A stretch of 64,000 nucleotides of DNA. Origin: Glebionis coronaria (lineage: Eukaryota > Streptophyta > Magnoliopsida > Asterales > Asteraceae). The notes under the pieces are model-generated. The model was not told where the DNA came from, made no database searches, and worked only from the letters and a program-made list of their open reading frames with translations. Location: the NCBI GenBank assembly GCA_025667525.1, contig CM046877.1, positions 620,882,580 to 620,946,579 of the forward strand, given 5' to 3'. Positions 10,381 through 21,160 of this stretch are shown here, piece by piece. The position numbers and the translations under genes are program-made. Position 1 is the first letter of the stretch, and the number at the start of each line of letters is the position of its first letter.

Positions 10381-10519
10381 CGGCTTTTTGGCAATGATGA
10401 TTTGTGTCTTGACTTGCATTTGTGAAAATGTCGCTGCCCGTGTTTGTTTGTTGGCGAGGTAACCAATTGGTTCTTTGGTTGCAGCCACAAACCACGTATG
10501 GTAGTGGCATCTCTTGCGT
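10381..10519 (+). repeat. 139-bp direct repeat, copy 1
   Basis: This segment (CGGCTTTTTGGCAATGATGA to CATCTCTTGCGT) matches 10998-11136 at all but two positions. A third, weaker relative lies at about 10635-10720. It is non-coding as far as I can tell. Confidence 0.9.
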
Positions 10520-10997
10520 CGACACTTGAGCCGCACATTGCAGATAATCTTGAACAACCCCTGATTAATTTAAATGATGCCGTTTGGTAGCTTTATGAGA
10601 TGATTGCCTGCTATTTTCCCAAAGTAGTTAGGCTCATATTTTTTGCTATGAAAAATTGTGTCTGAGTTGCATTTGTGAAAATTTCATTACATGTGTTGGT
10701 TTGTTGGAGAGGTCACCAGGTTGGTCAATAAGGGTGATGATTTGTATATTGCTACAAACATTGGTGGTGGACCAATTCTGCTGGGTTTTGAAAACTCCGT
10801 CCTACGGGTTTCAGAAAACCCACATGTTTTAACAGCCTGCCCAGCATTTGTAGTGGTCCATGGATTCCTCCTGATGTTGGCCCACATGTCCACCTGTTTT
10901 GGCAACGTGTCCCTATGATTAATGGTTTCGTCAGTCCGGAAGTGTTTCCACTAAAGGTGATTCAGTTGGTTGACGTTTTTGTTTTTTTGCTATTATC

Positions 10998-11136
10998 CGG
11001 CTTTTTGGCAATGATGATTTGTGTCTTGGCTTGCATTTGTGAAAATGTCGCTGCCCGTGTTTGTTTGTTGGCGAGGTAACCAATTGGTTCTTTGGTTGCA
11101 GCCACAAACCACGTATGGTGGTGGCATCTCTTGCGT
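10998..11136 (+). repeat. 139-bp direct repeat, copy 2
   Basis: Near-identical partner of 10381-10519 (two substitutions by eye), 479 bp downstream of that copy inside the Helitron. Such duplications are common in gene-capturing Helitrons. Confidence 0.9.
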
Positions 11137-11160
11137 GACATTCCAGATTATCTTGGGTTT

Positions 11161-11220
11161 GATTTCTTGGGTCTGATTGGAGGTAGAGGCAGTCCGATTT
11201 CTTGGGTCTGATTGGAGGCA
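11161..11220 (+). repeat. Short tandem duplication (35-bp unit)
   Basis: GATTTCTTGGGTCTGATTGG followed by AGG starts at 11161 and again at 11196; the second unit is cut short at about 11220. Confidence 0.8.
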
Positions 11221-12230
11221 CGGGAAGCGATGATAGCGGCGATGGTGTAGGTAGCATTCTGGCAAGATCAACAAAGACGTATGGGAAATACCCAGGTTAG
11301 ATTTCCGGTTTTTTTTATATTCTAACCAAATATACATGAAAACAAATAAAATTGAACATATTTTTCAATAGAGCCAGCATACGAGTACATGAATTGTGTT
11401 TTGGTCTTGGAATGCTCTCGGTCTAAAGTGTAGCTTTTACTTTGTTCTAATATGCACTTGAACGTGAGTTTTATTTGTTATACATAATGTGTGTTGTTGT
11501 TTACAGGAAATAATATTTCCGTTGGAGCAGGTTTTGAGACGTGGCCAAAAAACAAACGCATAGTCACCACTAATGTATTCCTGAACCATTTCGAGACCAG
11601 GTTAGATATAGATCAAGTACTGTACAGTTTTTTTTTGGCTAAATAATTAAATATCTCATATGTGAGCTGAATTGTACAAGTACAAAACTGCAGCCGATGA
11701 TATGACTACATCATCCTGTCCCAAATTGGTAAACAAGTACAAAACTGCTGACCGCAAAAACACCATCTGAAATTCTCAAGCCCAGGAGGATAGTGTGTTC
11801 CAGTTCATTTCGAAACCTTTGTGAATGTACTAGACTTCACACTTGACCGTCTTTTCTTCAAAAAGAAAAATAAGTAAGGAACAAGCAAAGCACAAAAAGA
11901 AAACCAAGGTTAGACCAACTACTACGTGTTTTTCGTATATAGATGCTATGTTAATGCTTGCCAAAAAATTGATCTTCACTGTTGTGACAACAGAATATGC
12001 ATCCTGACAAAGCACAAAAGACAGGAACCCTACCTGCGACTCCCGCACCACAAGACCAGCAAACTGATAAGGAGAGCGCGTCAAAAAGGCACAAAATAAG
12101 CCGATCAAAAGGTTAATGTTCTAGGCTCCACTAGCAGACCAAAAAAAGAAGAAAACGGATTAAAGGTAAGGGAGTATGCTATTCCTCTACAATTATTATG
12201 TGTTGTTTGTAATACGGATATTATTTACAG
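11221..12230 (+). other. Helitron interior of unknown origin
   Basis: No protein domain is recognised. At 11516-11605 one frame reads SVGAGFETWPKNKRIVTTN, which looks exon-like and ends near a GT (after GAGACCAG at about 11600), but I cannot name the gene. The rest (11620-12230) shows only short frames. Confidence 0.35.
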
Positions 12231-12333
12231 CTTTGCTGGTAGCACACCACTTTATTTGGCCGCAAGAAGGGGTTCAATGGATTGTATACGAGACTTATTG
12301 GCGTGAGGTACAGACCGACTTCAGCAAGATGCA
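12231..12333 (+). pseudogene. Captured ankyrin-repeat exon fragment, XB3/XBAT31-like E3 ligase
   Basis: Directly after an intron-like TTATTTACAG the frame reads FAGSTPLYLAARRG, SMDCIRDLLA, a TGA in place of the expected tryptophan, then GTDRLQQDA. This matches the ankyrin repeat of plant XB3/XBAT31-type RING E3 ubiquitin ligases, which have the pattern TPLH-AARGGS-DCIRELLAWGADRLQRDA. Only about 34 codons are present and the homology stops abruptly near 12333, so it is a fragment and not a gene. It sits near the 3' end of the Helitron in the same orientation, as expected for Helitron gene capture. The family call rests on memory of the motif, not on a search. Confidence 0.6.
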
Positions 12334-12504
12334 TATGTTTTTCCCTAAGTGCAATCCATACTTGACACTGAAAGTAGAGTTGGCGCAAAGGCAATGGTGG
12401 TATGACACGCTCCACAAACTATATGAGGTAACTGGCGCATTTTAGAAAGCTTGATAAGATGGGCTTCGTTGCGAACTTACATACCTCAGATAGATTAGCA
12501 AAAC
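12334..12504 (+). other. Helitron 3' interior, unassigned
   Basis: The frame downstream of the ankyrin fragment stays partly open but resembles nothing I recognise. It runs to the terminal hairpin. Confidence 0.4.
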
Positions 12505-12547
12505 GCCCGTCCTTCGCGCCGCAGCGAGGCGCGGGCAAAAATCCTAG
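12505..12547 (+). other. Helitron 3' terminus: hairpin plus CTAG
   Basis: CGCGCC (12515-12520) pairs with GGCGCG (12528-12533), and GCCC (12505-12508) can pair with GGGC (12533-12536). The hairpin is followed by AAAAATC and CTAG at 12544-12547, then host T. This is the standard transposition terminator arrangement of plant Helitrons. Confidence 0.85.
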
Positions 12548-12597
12548 TAATGAATTAAATCACAACTCGATTTATCATCATAACAAAGTCTTGTTAT

Positions 12598-12686
12598 GCT
12601 CACTTTTTTTTTCATGTAAAATGTATCTAAGTGAAATTTTAGTTTAGTATGTTTACTAAAATCAACTTAGATATGATAAGATAGTA
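12598..12686 (+). repeat. ~90-bp direct repeat, copy 1
   Basis: GCTCACTTT...CATGTAAAAT to GATAAGATAGTA matches 12972-13060 with a few substitutions. The Stowaway-like MITE at 12687-12956 separates the two copies. Confidence 0.85.
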
Positions 12687-12956
12687 TTACCTTCTTTCTA
12701 AAATTATTGTTCACAGAAAAGAATTACATAATTTAAGAAAAATATATTAATTACTGTTTTAATTTATTCGAAAGCACAAAAAACACTTTTACCTTTTACT
12801 AATTAATTAGTTTTTTTGTTATTTTTGTAAATATCAATTTGGACTAAGGGTAATATAATTAACTAAAACAAACTCAATTATTATTTTTAAAAGTAAACAA
12901 TAATTTTAAGATATATCAAAAAGAAAAGATAGAAAATAAATTTAAGACAGAAGTAG
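12687..12956. mobile_element. Stowaway-like MITE, about 270 bp
   Basis: The left end TTACCTTCTTTCTAAAATTA and the reverse complement of the right end, CTACTTCTGTCTTAAATTTA, are similar inverted repeats of the Stowaway type, flanked by TA at 12685-12686 and 12957-12958. The TIRs are more diverged than those of the 5150-5403 copy. It has no coding content. Confidence 0.65.
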
Positions 12957-12971
12957 TAGCTTTTTATGGTT

Positions 12972-13060
12972 CTGCTCACTTTATTTCATGTAAAATATAT
13001 GTAAGTGCAATTTTATTTTAGTATGTTTACTAAAATCAACTTGGATATCATAAGATAGTA
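12972..13060 (+). repeat. ~90-bp direct repeat, copy 2
   Basis: Partner of 12598-12686. In copy 2 the TAGTA junction continues uninterrupted into TAGTTTTTTATTG, which marks where the MITE entered the other copy. Confidence 0.85.
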
Positions 13061-13293
13061 GTTTTTTATTGTTGTGATATAAAACAATAAAACCAAAAAT
13101 TAAAAAACTTACTTCCAATTTGTTTTGCCAAATGAGTAAACTTGTACTCGGAGTTATAGAGCCATAAGTTACCCGAAAAACATATGGTTCTAATTTTCAA
13201 ACCCGTAATTAAGCGTCTGGCATCATAATCGAGTTTTTATTTGGTAAAGATGAGAACACGAGACGTGTTTTACTCGTGTTCCAGTGATGTCGC
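13061..13293. other. Old locus left of the Copia insertion
   Basis: No gene is seen. It ends GATGTCGCCA directly before the ACTTG target duplication. Removal of the later insertions would join it to 21959-21996 and 47197-47562. Confidence 0.5.
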
Positions 13294-13298
13294 CAACT
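13294..13298. other. Target-site duplication ACTTG, left copy
   Basis: ACTTG here and at 21954-21958 flank the minus-strand Copia element exactly at its LTR ends. Confidence 0.8.
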
Positions 13299-13639
13299 TG
13301 TGAAGATTGATATTTACCATAACAATTATTTAAAACCTTAATATGGATCAAAAAATATGTAACGGAAGCAAATTAACAAGATCTTTAATTAACATGATTA
13401 TAATTAATCAAGGCTAGGGTTATATACCTTTATCCTAGCAAGATCTACAAGTTGACGGAACGGTCACCGGTAGAGATAGATCACGAACACCACTAGGATG
13501 TAATATAAAGCAAGACTACACCACGATCTTGTACACACGTGATACGGCGAGTTAACCGTGAGTTTAGGACGAACAAACCGAACTTCCAAGTAAATGGAAG
13601 ATATATCCAACAACTCTAAAGAGGTTAGGATTAGATCTA
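13299..13639 (-). repeat. Truncated 3' LTR of the minus-strand Copia
   Basis: It starts TGAAGATTGATATTTACC and is closely similar to 21161-21500 as far as TAGATCTA; the similarity then stops at once. On the element's own strand this is the 3' part of the LTR. The missing U3-side part (about 450 bp) is not found elsewhere in the interval up to 15605. Confidence 0.85.
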
Positions 13640-14093
13640 TTGTTAAATAAGAAACACATATCGCTACCCTATATAAATCACATATCTTTTCAAATAAGGG
13701 ATAAAAGATGTAGAGAGCGTTCTATTGTTAAATTAATAAATATTGCTAATATCTCTTTACCAAATAGTTAATATTATTAATTTAAAAAGACTGATAGATC
13801 TTTTAATCAATTTAAAAAGATACTGATAAGCAATGAGATACTTTTGGTCCGTTTCTTTGCTGTCACATGTAAACACAATTATTTGGTGGTGGTACCGCGG
13901 AGCAGTGAAATACATTTAAGCTAATCTATACTTTTTATAAAACAAATTACACCTTATCTCATATTTAATGCAAAAAAAAAATTAAGAGGTACCACTAAAT
14001 CAATATATTATACATTTTGTAATGCACAAATTAAAACATGTTTTAAGTGGCACAATATATTAATGCATATGTATAACCATAACAAACATAAAA
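13640..14093. repeat. Dispersed repeat, copy B
   Basis: From AAATAAGAAACACATATCGC to AACCATAACAAACATAAA it matches copy A (6074-6328 plus 6783-6885). It has an intact GGTACCAC at 13988-13995 where copy A carries the hAT-like insertion, and about 88 bp (13705-13810 region) absent from copy A. Its left edge coincides with the break in the Copia LTR. Confidence 0.85.
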
Positions 14094-15604
14094 AAAAGGG
14101 AAAATCACCTAAAAATACCTTAAACTTACCACTTTTTATGGTTATGTGTAATCATTTTTTTTTTCTCATTATACTAACTTACTTTTGAATTTCGACCTTT
14201 GTGCGTAGCGGATGACCTGCTTGACCCTTAGCCGGTTGCCTATCCTATTAATATTTGCACCGTTAGTCTTTTCTACTAACGAAGTAACGATTGTTTGTAA
14301 ATAACAAAAAAAAAATTATTATTTTATTTTAAAGGAACATTCGTAATGTTTTTAATGAAAAGAAATATTTTTGCTCTAGTTTCACTTTTTTTTTTAACAC
14401 AACCATAATCTATTTTTTAGCAAAGGCCATAATATTAAATCATAACACAGATATCTCTGATTTTTCTTTCACACACTACCAAAAAATCACAAAACAATCC
14501 CAAATCAACAAAAACCTCACAGATTTACAAAATCCAAATCTGCACATTACAGATCTACAATAAGAATTTACGGTGATGGTGGTGGCTGTATATAACCGAA
14601 ACAAGCATCATGTTTATGGTGCTGGATCTGTTGTTTTACAACAAAGGATGGTGGTGGCTGATGGATCTTGATGGCCACTATGGTGAAAAATTGTGACTGA
14701 GGTGGCTGGGATTCGTGGTGTGCTGGTGCTGTGGTTGCTGCCCGACTGTAACGGCAGTGGGACGGAGTGGATCGAGGTGATGGTGGGTTGCGGTTGTATG
14801 GATCTGTGGTGGTTGGTGACTTCTTGCTATAGATCCAACGTTGATGGTGATGTAGTTGTTGAGTGCTAGCAACATGTGGCGGGGTGGTGATATTTAGGGT
14901 GGTGCGACGGCTGGTGGACGGGGGTTCTCATGGGAGATTATACATATCTGGTGGGGTGGTAACGAATCTACACCTTTATTAGAGCTGAGGCTAAGAGGGC
15001 AACCCTAGAGGATCTGGGGCACCGTGAGATGCAAGGACGCATGACCATATGGAGCCACAAACTAGATGTAAGGAGCAACAAACCAGACATGAGGAGTTAT
15101 AAGCTCGTATCCTAGCCTTGATCCAGGAAACGACTCATCCATCACAACTTCCATCCCACACTCCTGGTGCCACAACTTCTCCTTCGTGTGCACCTCCTGT
15201 TCGTGATAATACTTCGATGTACACGAGGAGGAAACTTGGTGGTTTTAATGCGTGGTTAGACAAATGGTGGCAGCCGCCACAGTTTTTTTTAATTTGGTTA
15301 CGAATATTTGTTGATTTGGTCTTAATTTTTTTGGATCTGGGTTTTTATTTTTAGTGATGTTTGAGTGTTTGTACATGGTTCTTTTCTTCTTTAATATTTC
15401 ATACATTTTTTTTTTTTTACTTTTTCTTAGATCCGAATCTATTTGATTTGATATGGATTTTGTGTAAATGTGGTGTTGTGTAAGAAAAAAGAAATTCCTT
15501 TTAAAAAAATGTTTATTTTTTAATGAAGTTTTTTTAAAAATACAGAGTAAGAAATTTTTTGTTGAACATCATAATGCTCATGGACCAAATACTAATCAAC
15601 AGAT
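14094..15604. other. Unassigned DNA replacing the Copia 3' LTR
   Basis: It is not homologous to the Copia LTR or to anything else in the window. 14094-14330 has the low-complexity look of a DNA-transposon end (GGGAAAATCACCTAAAAATA). 14570-14900 is GGTGGTGG-rich. On the plus strand 14984-15115 reads KRATLEDLGHREMQGRM-like residues up to a stop, and 15118-15354 opens MIQETTHPSQLPSHTPGA and ends GGFNAWLDKWWQPPQFF followed by an Ile/Leu-rich tail. I do not recognise this protein; a remnant of a transposon protein is possible. Confidence 0.35.
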
Positions 15605-17057
15605 TTATTGCATGAATTCGCTAGCTAGTTGCAGCCCAATAGCTTTGGCATGCTTAACTACCTTTGGCCTAGACAAAGCCTTAGTAAAAGGATCAACTAC
15701 ATTATCATCTATGTGAACTTTTATTAATTTTATTTCTCGAGCTTCCACATGTTCTCGAATGTAGTGATATCTACGTTTAAAGTGTCTGGCACCTTTCATA
15801 ACTCCAGGGTCGTTGGCGAATATTATTGCAGCAAAATTGTCGCAATATATATCAATAGGTTCTTTAATTGAAGGCATCACTCCAAGATCTCCAATAAACT
15901 TCCTAATCCAAACAGCTTCTATTGCAGCTTCTGAAGCGGCCATGTACTCGGATTGAGTCGCATGCATAGCAATGGTTTTCTGTTTACTGCTCTTCCAGTC
16001 AACTGCTCCTCCATTGATGACAAACACGTAACCCGTCTGAGACTTCGTATCGTCTTTATCACATTTCCAGGACGCATCACAGAATCCTGTTACATTTAAT
16101 TCTGTGTCTGGTTTACCCCCGAATACCAAAAACATATCTTCCGTACTTCTCAAATACTTTAGAATATGCTTAACAGCAGTCCAGTGGAACTTTCCTGGAT
16201 TCTGTTGGTATCTACTGACCAAGTTCTGAGCAAACGCCACATTAGGCCTTGTGCACCTTACAACATACATAATAGATCCTATAGCCGAAGCATAAGGCAC
16301 CTTTCGCATGTAAGCCACCTCTTCAGGTTTTGATGCATCTTTCTCATGACTTAACTCATGTTTAACCTCCATCGGTTGAAAACCTTTCTTAGAGTTATGC
16401 ATGTTATACTTCTTCAATATCTTATCAATATAAGCATCTTGACTAAGACCAATTAACCGTCTACTCCTATCTCGATAGATTTTAATTCCCAGAATATATA
16501 CAACATCTCCCAAATCCTTCATAGAAAAACATTTACCAAGATAATCCTTAACTTCCTTAAGTCTTGGAATGTTACTTCCCATGATTAATATGTCATCGAC
16601 ATATAAAATTAGGAACACTACATTACTCCCACTAGCTTTGCGATATACACATGGCTCATCACGATTTTGAATAAATCCGAACTTTTTGATTTCTTCATCA
16701 AATCGCTTATTCCATTGACGTGATGCTTGCTTCAAACCATAAATATATCTTTGAAGTTTGCATACGCGCTTTGGATATTTAGGATCAACGTACCCTTCCG
16801 GTTGTTTCATATAGATGTCTTCATCTAAGCGACCGTTCAAGAAGGCAGTTTTAACATCCATTTGCCATATCTCATAGTCATAGTATGCTGCTATAGCTAT
16901 GAGAATCCTAATAGCTCGTAAGTATGCTACAGGAGAAAATGTCTCCTCGTAGTCTACGCCAAAAGTTTGAGTAAAACCTTTAGCTACTAAACGCGTTTAT
17001 AGGATTGTATTTCACCATCCATGTCGGTTTTCTTCTTGTAGATCCACATATTTTTCA
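15605..17057 (-). pseudogene. Copia pol: reverse transcriptase and RNase H
   Basis: The long open part (15605-16861, 418 codons) begins MDVKTAFLNGRLDEDIYMKQ (RT motif A region), has the catalytic YVDD in LYVDDILIMG, and continues into Copia RNase H with TGFCDASWKCDKD, SEYMAASEAA and DIYCDNFAAI, ending LASEFMQ. The N-terminal part (16862-17057) is read in two other frames: WIYKKKTDMDG before a frameshift at about 16993 and GVDYEETFSPVAYLRAI-like residues after it. It copies element RNA and removes the template strand in the virus-like particle; this copy cannot make a continuous polyprotein. The 418-codon block itself has no stop. Confidence 0.9.
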
Positions 17058-18508
17058 CTACTTTAGCATTTTTAGGTGCACCACAAGAATCCAAACATCA
17101 TTTATTTCCATGGATTTCATTTCCTCATTCATCGCAACTATCTGTTTTGATTTTTCTGGATTAGACATTGCGGATCGATAGTTAGCAGGTTCACCAAGAT
17201 CCCCTACTTCCTCCTCATCATCCTCTATGTAATGACATAGTTTGTCTGGCGCACGTATGGTCCTTTGAGACCTACGTGGAGGAATTAATTCTGGTGGAAC
17301 ACTCAGACTTTCTGGTTCTACAGGAATTTCTTCGCTAGTATTTTCAGAAGGCAATGTATCTTCTTGAATTTCTTCATGATCATAATTTCTCCCACTGAAT
17401 TCTTGATTTACAAGATCATTTTTAAGGAAGTCTCCATACCGAGCCACAACTATTTTGTTCTCAGCCGGATAATAAAAGTAGTAACCCATAGTTTCCTTAG
17501 GGTAACCTACAAAGATACATTTTACTGAGCGTTGTTGGAGTTTATCTCCAGAGTCACGTTTTACATACGCCTCACAACCCCAGATTTTTAAATAAGACAA
17601 ATATGGCTTCTTGCCATGCCATAGTTCATATGGTGTCTTATCAACCTTCTTTGTGGGAACTATATTTAGAATACGAACATCAGATTCAAGAGCATAATCC
17701 CAAAAGGATAATGGTAAAGTTGTAAGATTAAACATAGATCGCACCATATCTAATAATGTATGATTTCTCCTTTCACATACACCATTTTGTTGTGGAGTAT
17801 ATGCAGAAGTAAGTTTCTGAACAATTCCATTCTCACTTAAATAATCTTTAAACTCTTGACTTAAATATTCACCACCACGATCAGAACGAAGAGCTTTAAT
17901 CTTCTTTCCTAGTTGTAACTCTACTTCTGCTTTAAACGTTTTGAATGTTTCAAATACCTCATGTTTATGTTTAAGTAAATAAACATAACCATAACGGCAA
18001 TAATCATCCGTAAACGTCAAGAAGTAGCTAGCACATTTCCTTGACACATGTCTAAGTGGTCCACACACATCAGTATGTATTAAACCAAGTACTTCGGTAG
18101 CCCTTTCAATATTGCTATTAAAAGGTTTCATGGTCATCTTTCCAGAGGTACAAGATTCGCATTTATCAAATGATTCATCATTGATATTTTCCAAAAGACC
18201 ATCGCGTTGAAGCTTTTGTATGCGAGTCTTCCTAATATGGGCAAGTCTACAATGCCAAAGATAAGAAGAGTTCTTGTCTAACTTTCTCTTCTTATTCATG
18301 CTAAAAACAGAATTATTTTTCCTCTTGGAATTATTATCATGCATGTTAATTTCAAAAACACCATTCACAGAAATTGCATCAAAATAGAATAAACCATCTT
18401 TGAAAACAGAAATTCTATTATTATCAATTGTGTGATTAAATCCAAGATCCAACGTACAAGAAAAGGAAATGACACCCCTAACAATTGAAGGTGCATAATG
18501 ACAATTAT
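17058..18508 (-). pseudogene. Copia pol: GAG-pre-integrase and integrase
   Basis: The ORF at 17058-18452 (464 codons) holds the HHCC-like pre-integrase segment (LWHCRLAHIRKTRI ... KCESCTSGK) and the integrase core. The DDE triad is visible as HTDVCGP, RSDRGGEY and NGVCERRNH. The C-terminal part includes the Pro-rich hinge with RRSQRTIRAPDKL. The frame is joined to gag-protease through a frameshift near 18512 and to RT through another near 17085, where DVWILV is followed by out-of-frame residues. The integrase inserts the cDNA into host DNA. This domain keeps its catalytic residues. Confidence 0.9.
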
Positions 18509-19645
18509 TTAAAAACAGTATAAACCCGAAGGTAAAACTAATTTAAATATTCCTATAGCTTCAACCACTGCTTGTGCGCCATTGCCCACTTGTAGAAATT
18601 GTTCCCCATAAGAAAGCTTCCTTTTCAACTCAAATCCATGCAGGGTATTACAAATGTTAATACCACATCCCGTATCATATACCCAGGAGTTTGATTTGTA
18701 TGTAAGATTAAATAACTCTATCATAAATAAGTTACCTGAAGATGCTGCAGCAACTAGCTCAGCCTTCTTCTTATGTTCTTGCATTTCATGAAGATAGAGA
18801 GAGAAATTTCTCTTCCAGTGTCCAGTCATCTTGCAGTGGTGACAAGTCTCATCTTTCTGAGATTGACCTTTATTAACAAAGTTCTGCTTTGGTTTTGATG
18901 GAGTCGCAACTTGTTTGCTCTTATCAACCTTGCCTTTGCCTTTCTGCTTCTTATTCACTTGCGGTTTTGGTTTAGTCACTCTACCCTTTTGCACATAAAG
19001 TACTTGAGGAGTAGCAGTGGATTCCTTATCTTTCAACCCCTTTTCAAAGTTAATGAGCATTGCATGCAAGTCATTAACCGTCTTCCCCGTGCAATGCATA
19101 TTATAGTTACGAACGAAATCATTGAAGTCCTTATTAAGGGACCTATTGATCAAGTTAATAGCCATATTATGATCAAAGGGTTGTCCTAGTGCAATGAGTT
19201 GTTCCATATAACCCCTCATTTCCATATAATGTGCACTTACGGACTTTCTAAGAGCTTGCTTGCAACTATGTGGAGCATCAACCAAATCGTAGATCTCTAC
19301 AGCTTGCGGCGTTTCATACACAGTCTTGAGTTCATCAAGCATTAGCTGAGGTGAAAATAGCTCATACTTCCTTTGAAGTGATGGAGCCATTCTCCCTAAC
19401 ATTACAGCAGCCACCTCATGGTGCTTCTTAACGTTAGCAGCGTGTTGAAGCCTTTCCGCATCAGATGCTCCTTCAGCAAGATCCCACGGAAAAGGAGTTT
19501 CCAAGATATTGATAGTATCCGCTGCTCTCAAAACAATTCTTAGTGAGCGATACCAGTCATTGAAATTAGGGCCAGTAAGTTTAGGCCGTTCAAAGAAAGC
19601 TTTGAACGCCGAGCTTATTGTCAGATTGTTTTCGGGTTGAGCCAT
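18509..19645 (-). pseudogene. Copia gag and N-terminal protease
   Basis: The open frame runs from 19669; the better start is the ATG at 19645 (MAQPENNLTISSAF). The gag (UBN2-type) body includes LTGPNFNDWYRSLRIVLRA and GYMEQLIALGQPFDHNM-like residues, followed by a Lys-rich linker and a zinc knuckle CHHCKMTGHWKRNF. In the knuckle the last cysteine is replaced by Phe (codon 18803-18805), which should weaken RNA binding. The retropepsin active site is WVYDTGCG. The frame ends at a TAA (18509-18511) after LPSGLYCF, caused by a 1-base frameshift, since the correct continuation lies in another frame. Confidence 0.88.
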
Positions 19646-21160
19646 TTCTACAGAAATAAGTTCAAACATTAGTATTTTTGATAATACAATTCAAGAAAAT
19701 AAAATTACCCTGGTAATAAAACCATAGTATTTTCCTTGAAAAACTAGAATCCATATTGACATAGATTTATCACATCAGTTGATCTGCTAGTGACAAATGT
19801 ATTCAACACAGTAACTTGTCGAACAATAATTGACAAACAAATTTGCAATTTCTAGATACGTTAGGGATTTACATTGACAAAATCATTTGCATTGTAAACA
19901 TGTTTCATCCCTACTTTATGCCTTAAGTTTCCATGTCTCACTGAGTAACTCATTTAAGTCGACTAATCTAAAGAACGTAAAACCTTCATGTGCAATCTTA
20001 TTCAGTCATGAAGTTTTCTCTCCATTACAACATCGTCCGATATCTTATATGACGACAATTATAACTTCAAATGTTCGTCAATTAGAGGGCATATGAATTA
20101 AATTTTAGGGTATAGATTTTGGTGTCAAAATCATGTATGGAGAAGCATGCATACATCTCCATAACATAAGTTTAATAAAAACGTTTAGTAAACTTTTTGG
20201 CGAGACTAAAATTTCATCATATATTTGCAAGTTGAGGTATTGGTTAAACCAATCAAAGATTTTACACACAACTAAATTCACACCGTAATATTTCTAGAAC
20301 GAAGCTAAAGCACAAAGCAATAACCTTATTCATTGTGTTTCGGATGTGAATTAATGCAGTTAAATCAACCTTAAAGAATTAAACAAATAACAACCGTAGG
20401 TAATTCCAATTTTGACGCACAAGCGAGCCAGGAATTTGGTCAGCGCTGAAGCATAACACCTCCTTCCTTAACCGGGTAATTGACCAGCGGTGCGTTATAC
20501 CCACTTTATAGTTTGTCAAAATAGAGTAGGCCGTTAAGTTGTTATTGCAATTCTAATCAACACAAATCATATGTAATTTAGATCTCAAAACAGTTCATTA
20601 ATTTTGATAAGATTTAGTCCATATTATTTTTCTTAAAAAAAACTACCATTGTTTACAACATACAATATAAAAAACGCATGAAAACAAGTAGTACAAAAAA
20701 AACTAAATCAAATAGCCACATGCATAACAATTTATTCAAAGTACATCAAATCTAGGGTTTTTATAAACATAAAAAGTCTTCCCTAATATTAAAACTTTGA
20801 ATAAAATAAAGCAAATAGCATTCAAAATTATATGATCCGTAAAAAAACATGCACGTTTATTACGGATCTCCCACATTCTCTTAACAATTAAAAAAACTAC
20901 GGATTGTAACCACGCATGACATAACAATTAATTCATGCAAAATATCTAAAGTTTAATTACCATGTAATTTTAGGGTTTACTAAATTTTTTTTTATAAAAA
21001 TTCGGCAAATCCGAATTTAAAAAAAACAAAAAACAAAAAAACCTAATTTTTTTTAATAAAACCTAAAAAACAACATGTAATTATTAACACAAATCAATAT
21101 TAGTTAAAAAACTTTAGATCTTGATAATTAAAATCATGTTAAAAAGGCTCTCGATGCCAC
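19646..21160 (-). other. Copia 5' leader and primer-binding site
   Basis: The PBS is at 21146-21160: the minus strand reads GTGGCATCGAGAGCC, a decayed form of the initiator-tRNA-Met site TGGTATCAGAGCC, directly next to the LTR end. The 1.5-kb leader has no supported gene. The plus-strand Copia has a leader of similar length (48499-50056). Confidence 0.75.

Larger units (their letters stand above)
9191..12547 (+). mobile_element. Non-autonomous Helitron, 3357 bp
   Basis: The 5' end is TCTATATAATTAAG (9191), a typical plant Helitron start, preceded by A. The 3' end has a GC-rich hairpin (12505-12536) a few bases before CTAG (12544-12547), followed by T, giving the canonical insertion between A and T without target duplication. 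No Rep/helicase is present, so it depends on an autonomous partner. The interior holds internally duplicated segments and at least one captured exon fragment. The pairing of these two ends is inferred from motif quality and spacing, not from a second copy. Confidence 0.75.
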
